The position numbers and the translations under genes were made by a program. Shown one piece after another: positions 5,401 through 7,682 of a stretch of DNA of 7,682 nucleotides (the stretch's first letter is position 1; each line of letters starts with the position of its first letter). Source of the DNA: Coleofasciculus sp. S288. Its GTDB lineage: Bacteria > Cyanobacteriota > Cyanobacteriia > Cyanobacteriales > Coleofasciculaceae. The stretch spans positions 1-7,682 of the forward strand of contig JAIUYC010000152.1 in NCBI GenBank assembly GCA_020216575.1, read 5' to 3'. The notes beneath the pieces were generated by a model, which did not search any database, had not been told where the DNA came from, and worked only from the letters and a program-made list of their open reading frames with translations.

Positions 5401-7682
5401 TTCTTGGTAAATATCAGCACATGCCCAAACACCCCCTTGCCGATATTTTTCCGCGTGCTTGCCAAAGCAGTGGTCGTGAATCTTGACAGCCAATCCTGAA
5501 GTGTATTCTGGCAGAACATCCTCAGAAACAAGTTCCCCACTATCAAAACCAGAGTCGGAATCGAAGCGAAACACAGCCACTCGATCAGCTTTGATCAACT
5601 GGCGGATTTCTCGTGACGTGGTCTGGAAAATGGTATTTAAGTCCAGAGACTGACGGATTTTAGCAACAATTTGGCTGGTGGCTCGCTCTAGTTCGGCAGT
5701 TTTAGAGAGCTGAAGCGATTGTTCCTGCAATTTCTCCAGATACTCGGCTTGCTGGAGAGCTACCCCCAGTTGAGTAGCAACCTGAGTGAGCAACTTAACT
5801 TCTCCGTCGTCCCAATGCTTCGGTCCACTATTTTGGAACGCACTGAGTAATCCCCAGAGTTTTTGACCCAGGAAAATGGAAACAACGGCGCAGGATTTGA
5901 CCCCGAAGTTATCAAGGGCTTCCACATGACAATCCGTGAGAGTGCCGTCGTAAATATCATCGACAACAAAGGGTTCATTGTCGCGGAACCGACCGCCCTG
6001 ATGTTCGTTGAGGTAGGGGTCTTCCCAACCACTGCCCACCAGTTTTGGCCATCCTCCAGACTCGGATTCACAGATAAAGTCACCGAAATAGTCGTCGCGG
6101 AACTTGTAAATGGTGACGCGCTCGACATTGAGAAGTTTGCGAACTTCCTGCGTGGTGGTCTCGAAAACCTTACTAATATCAAAAGGCTGGCGAATTTTGT
6201 CAACAACCTTGGCTAAAGCTCGCTCTCGCTCAGCTTCTAGCGCCTGTTGCTGGGTCTGAGCTTGAATCTGTTGCAGGTATTCCGCCTGCTCGAGCGCCAC
6301 TCCAAACTGAGAGGCAATCTGCTTGGCAAACCGAATCTCGCTCTCTTGCCACTGACGAGGACTACTACATTGGTGAATGCAGAGCAATCCCCACAATTCG
6401 TTCTTTTTCAACAGTGGTACTATCAAATTTGCCCGTACCTGAAACTGAGAAAGGATGGAAATGTGACACTCCCGTAAATCCGCTTGCTCAATATCCGCAC
6501 AAGACCAAGTACGCCCCAGCCGATAATTTTCGGCGTGATTCTCGCCAAAGCAGTGGTCGTGAACTTTGACAGCCATCGCTGAGGTGTATTGTGGCAGCAC
6601 GTCCTCAGACACAAATTCCCCATCATCAAAGCCAGAGTCAGGAGCAAAGCAAAACACACCGACTCGATCCGCTTTAAGCAACTGGCGGATTTCTCGCGAT
6701 GTGGTCTGGAAAATGGTCTTTAAGTCCAGAGACTGACGAATTTTAGCAACAATTTGGCTGGCGGCTCGTTCCAAATCGGCAGTTTTAGAGAGCTGAGCCG
6801 ATTGTTCCCGTAATTTCTCCAGATACTCGGCTTGCTGGAGAGCTACTCCCAACTGAGCGGCAACTTGAGTGAGCAACTTGACTTCACCTTCTTCCCAATG
6901 CCTTGTTCCGCTATTTTGGAAGGCACTCAGCAATCCCCAGAGCTTCTGTCCTTGGAAAATGGAAACAACCGCGCAGGATTTGACCTCGAAGTTTTCTAAC
7001 GCTTCTACGTGGCACTCAGTCAAATTGGCATGATGAATATCATCGACAACCAAGGGTTCGTTGTAGCGGAACCGACCGCCTTGGTGTTCGTTGAGATAGG
7101 GGTCTTCCCAACCACTGCCCACTAGTTTAGGCCATCCTCCAGACTCGGATTCATAGACAAAGTCACCAAAATAGTCATCGCGGAACTTGTAAATGGTGAC
7201 GCGCTCAATATTAAGGAGTTTGCGAACTTCCTGGGTGGTTGTTTTGAAAATGGTGTCGATGTCCGACGTTTGGCGAATCTTTTCGATGACGCGGGTTACC
7301 GCTCGCTCCTGTTCTGCGGCTTTAGCAAGTTTCCCAGCTCGCTCTTGCAGGTTGCTCAGGTATTCTGCCTGCTGTACGGCGATGCCAAACTGCCTGCCAA
7401 CCAAAGCTAGCATGCTAATTTCTGCTGTTTCCCACTGACGCGGGCCAGAGTTCTGGAAGGCGGCGAGTAGCCCCCACAGTTTGTCTCCTTCAAAAATGGG
7501 TGCGATCGCATAGGCTTTCGCCTCGAATTGCTCCAACAACTCAATGTGACAGGGTTGGAGGTTAGCGGTGTAGATATTTTCAATCGCAGAGGTTTCTTCA
7601 TAACGATACCGACCCCCCTGCGTTTCTTGCAAGTAGGTATCTGCCCAGACTTTTTTGATATCAGGCCCGACTAAGGGAACCC
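2467..7682 (-). CDS. pixJ: Giant cyanobacteriochrome-type methyl-accepting chemotaxis protein (PixJ/PtxD family), N-terminus off right edge
   Basis: The frame is open from the right edge to TAA at 2467, giving 1737 visible residues (residue 1 = codon 7680-7678). At least eight GAF domains repeat every 179-191 residues, joined by Gln/Glu-rich coiled-coil linkers ([12 protein letters not shown] type). HAMP (about 1411-1461) and a methyl-accepting signalling domain (about 1470-1737) follow. Bilin-type Cys-His motifs are at C44, C223, C405, C584, C765, C948 and C1131; GAF8 has Phe-Asp instead (F1322). GAF3 and GAF5 also carry DHCF, the second-cysteine DXCF motif (C377, C738). The family senses light colour through thioether-linked bilins and controls CheA for phototaxis. 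No membrane segment appears in the visible part; any would be in the missing N-terminus. The C-terminus ends QFKVD with no CheR-tethering pentapeptide. A CheA gene lies downstream, as in pix/ptx loci. The family call is firm; strict orthology to pixJ or ptxD is not, so the symbol is provisional. Confidence 0.93.
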   Translation of the reverse strand, partial: VPLVGPDIKKVWADTYLQETQGGRYRYEETSAIENIYTANLQPCHIELLEQFEAKAYAIAPIFEGDKLWGLLAAFQNSGPRQWETAEISMLALVGRQFGIAVQQAEYLSNLQERAGKLAKAAEQERAVTRVIEKIRQTSDIDTIFKTTTQEVRKLLNIERVTIYKFRDDYFGDFVYESESGGWPKLVGSGWEDPYLNEHQGGRFRYNEPLVVDDIHHANLTECHVEALENFEVKSCAVVSIFQGQKLWGLLSAFQNSGTRHWEEGEVKLLTQVAAQLGVALQQAEYLEKLREQSAQLSKTADLERAASQIVAKIRQSLDLKTIFQTTSREIRQLLKADRVGVFCFAPDSGFDDGEFVSEDVLPQYTSAMAVKVHDHCFGENHAENYRLGRTWSCADIEQADLRECHISILSQFQVRANLIVPLLKKNELWGLLCIHQCSSPRQWQESEIRFAKQIASQFGVALEQAEYLQQIQAQTQQQALEAERERALAKVVDKIRQPFDISKVFETTTQEVRKLLNVERVTIYKFRDDYFGDFICESESGGWPKLVGSGWEDPYLNEHQGGRFRDNEPFVVDDIYDGTLTDCHVEALDNFGVKSCAVVSIFLGQKLWGLLSAFQNSGPKHWDDGEVKLLTQVATQLGVALQQAEYLEKLQEQSLQLSKTAELERATSQIVAKIRQSLDLNTIFQTTSREIRQLIKADRVAVFRFDSDSGFDSGELVSEDVLPEYTSGLAVKIHDHCFGKHAEKYRQGGVWACADIYQENLRECHISILSQFQVRANLVVPLLKKNELWGLLCIHQCSGARQWQESEIQFAKQVASQFGVALEQAEYLEQLQSQSTQLSTIAQTQEAVSKVLTKLSQFEDEATIYRMAVVEVRQLLKCDRAAVYRFEPDWSGKFIAESVGTGWVPLVGPDIQTVWEDTYLQETQGGRYRNRETLAVDNVYTIGHSQCHVDILDQFEVKAYLTAPIFVADKLWGILCAYQNSEPRHWNPAEITAVTQIGQGVGIALQRVDYLAQLQAQSNQQATIAEIQESISNLLTKFSQFEDEATIYRLATMEVRQLLKCDRAAVYRFEPDWSGKFIAESVATGWMQLVKPDIQTVWEDTYLQETQGGRYRNRETFAVDNVYTIGHSQCHVDILEQFEVKAYVLAPIFVADQLWGILGAYQNSGPRHWDAAEITALAQIGQGVGTALQRVNYLKQVQQQTEKFAKLAERESNFINLLYKTGQRIAERLQQGTLNPDTLFRATCQELRRLFRADRVAVYRFNPDWSGEFVLEDVGSAYVRLVGTELAQITDPVLRETMGGIYRKNEPTAVSDITQTNYLTFDRELLEQWGAKSYIIAPLFKGDQLWGLLAVYQNTEPRAWEEGEIKLLVQMATQLGIALQQAESLEQLQQQSQQLVEAAHREKAAKEELQQEVIQLLSAVRPALQGDLTVRAPVTEDEVGTVADAYNNTLQSLRSIVRQVQESSRKVAQTSQQSDDSITGLTAQAQIQFQALSQALDRIQTMVEFTQAVGSSAQQVEEAVQQANQTVRQGDAAMNRTVDGILDIRETVAETSKRLKRLSESTQKVSRVVNLISNFTTQTQLLALNAAIEATRAGEYGRGFVVVADEVRSLARQSAEATTEIAQLVQEIQAGTAEVSSVMETGIQQVAQGTNLVNDTRQTLNAIVEATSKISELVEGITKATQIQTKEFQSVTETMGEVAAIANKTTEDSVAISTSFKELRLMAQNLQVSADQFKVD
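2470..3450 (-). other. HAMP plus MCP cytoplasmic signalling domain
   Basis: HAMP (about 1411-1461) includes [22 protein letters not shown], with no membrane helix before it. The hairpin tip (about 1579-1601) reads [19 protein letters not shown] followed by YGRGF and [10 protein letters not shown], the CheA/CheW contact region. QTQ replaces the more usual QTN. Long Gln/Ser/Thr-rich helices on both sides form the antiparallel coiled coil. GAF8 and HAMP are joined by a short coiled-coil linker. Confidence 0.92.
3523..3969 (-). other. GAF8, lacking the bilin cysteine, next to HAMP
   Basis: About residues 1238-1386. The fold markers are kept ([29 protein letters not shown]). The attachment site reads [12 protein letters not shown], so Cys-His is replaced by Phe-Asp (F1322, D1323). 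The Trp of the W-x-D motif is Ile (I1290), while D1292 remains. Covalent bilin binding is therefore not expected. A structural or relay role between the sensor array and HAMP is inferred. Confidence 0.85.
4084..4593 (-). repeat. GAF7, red/green-type bilin GAF (second of a duplicated pair)
   Basis: About residues 1030-1199. W1099-x-D1101 and C1131-H1132 are intact. Differences from GAF6 cluster at WMQLVKPD (WVPLVGPD in GAF6) and YVLAPIF (YLTAPIF in GAF6). These positions flank the predicted bilin pocket, so the two copies may be spectrally tuned apart. Confidence 0.88.
4633..5142 (-). repeat. GAF6, red/green-type bilin GAF (first of a duplicated pair)
   Basis: About residues 847-1016. It carries [17 protein letters not shown]916-x-D918 in [16 protein letters not shown], and the bilin pair C948-H949 in [11 protein letters not shown]. 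These are standard features of AnPixJ-like red/green cyanobacteriochromes. It is about 87% identical by eye to GAF7, which lies 549 bp further along. Confidence 0.88.
5188..6219 (-). repeat. Tandem two-GAF cassette, copy 2 (GAF4 + GAF5)
   Basis: This is a direct repeat of the preceding cassette, offset by 1080-1083 bp. GAF4 differs from GAF2 at roughly 22 of 147 residues (about 85% identity by eye). It keeps W552-x-D554 and C584-H. GAF5 keeps D736-H-C738-F and C765-H, but has lost one residue between the two cysteines (27 apart instead of 28; GKHAEKYR against GENHAENYR). Confidence 0.9.
6268..7302 (-). repeat. Tandem two-GAF cassette, copy 1 (GAF2 + GAF3)
   Basis: GAF2 (about residues 141-286) has W191-x-D193 in [16 protein letters not shown] and Cys-His at C223, resembling the red/green lineage but with PYLNEH in place of TYLQET. 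GAF3 (about 322-468) has D375-H-C377-F plus canonical C405-H406. The 28-residue Cys spacing matches what I recall for the DXCF blue/green receptor TePixJ. Further cysteines (C344, C394) sit in GAF3. Confidence 0.88.
7357..7682 (-). other. GAF1 (partial), red/green cyanobacteriochrome type
   Basis: Only the C-terminal two thirds is in the window (visible residues 1-108). The Trp-x-Asp motif (W12, D14) in [16 protein letters not shown] and the bilin Cys-His pair (C44, H45) in [12 protein letters not shown] match the AnPixJ-type red/green lineage. Its sequence is closest to GAF6 and GAF7 further along the same protein. Confidence 0.85.

Noticed and set aside
7630..7632. TTG as the start codon of the receptor gene
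   Set aside because: The frame stays open upstream to the window edge. The 16 extra residues ([16 protein letters not shown]) continue the GAF domain and match GAF6, so the true N-terminus is outside the window.

Overview
The window comes from a cyanobacterium, most likely a filamentous one. The HIP1 octamer GCGATCGC occurs six times in 7.7 kb. Cyanobacterial short tandem repeats are present: a heptanucleotide array and GGTTG-rich tracts. The proteins are also typically cyanobacterial: bilin-type GAF domains, a long pentapeptide-repeat protein and a CheA with a cyanobacterial-style N-terminus. All three genes lie on the minus strand, so transcription runs from right to left.

Layout in transcription order. 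(1) 7682-2467 holds most of a giant methyl-accepting chemotaxis protein (at least 1737 residues; its N-terminus is beyond the right edge). It carries at least eight tandem GAF domains, then HAMP, then a cytoplasmic signalling hairpin. Seven of the eight GAFs keep the Cys-His bilin-attachment motif of cyanobacteriochromes, and two of those also carry the second-cysteine DXCF motif. This is a PixJ/TaxD1/PtxD-type photoreceptor for phototaxis. (2) A 116-bp spacer contains GGTT-rich repeats and an imperfect hairpin. (3) 2350-1742 encodes a 202-residue pentapeptide-repeat protein with 32 repeats in unbroken register. (4) A 305-bp spacer contains a 14-bp perfect inverted repeat with a 36-nt loop (MITE-like), TGACCCC-type short repeats, and about 10.5 perfect copies of GGTAATT ending one base before the next start codon. 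(5) 1436-1 is the N-terminal 478 residues of a CheA-type kinase (PixL/PtxE-like); the gene runs off the left edge.

Working model: the multi-GAF receptor senses light colour and passes the signal through HAMP and the hairpin tip to the CheA encoded downstream, which would phosphorylate PatA/CheY-like regulators controlling type IV pilus motility. The receptor-then-kinase order matches known cyanobacterial phototaxis loci. The pentapeptide gene between them is an unexplained addition.

The most interesting content is the receptor's internal structure. A two-domain cassette (red/green-like GAF plus DXCF GAF) is duplicated in tandem, and is followed by a duplicated pair of red/green-type GAFs and a final GAF that has lost its chromophore cysteine.
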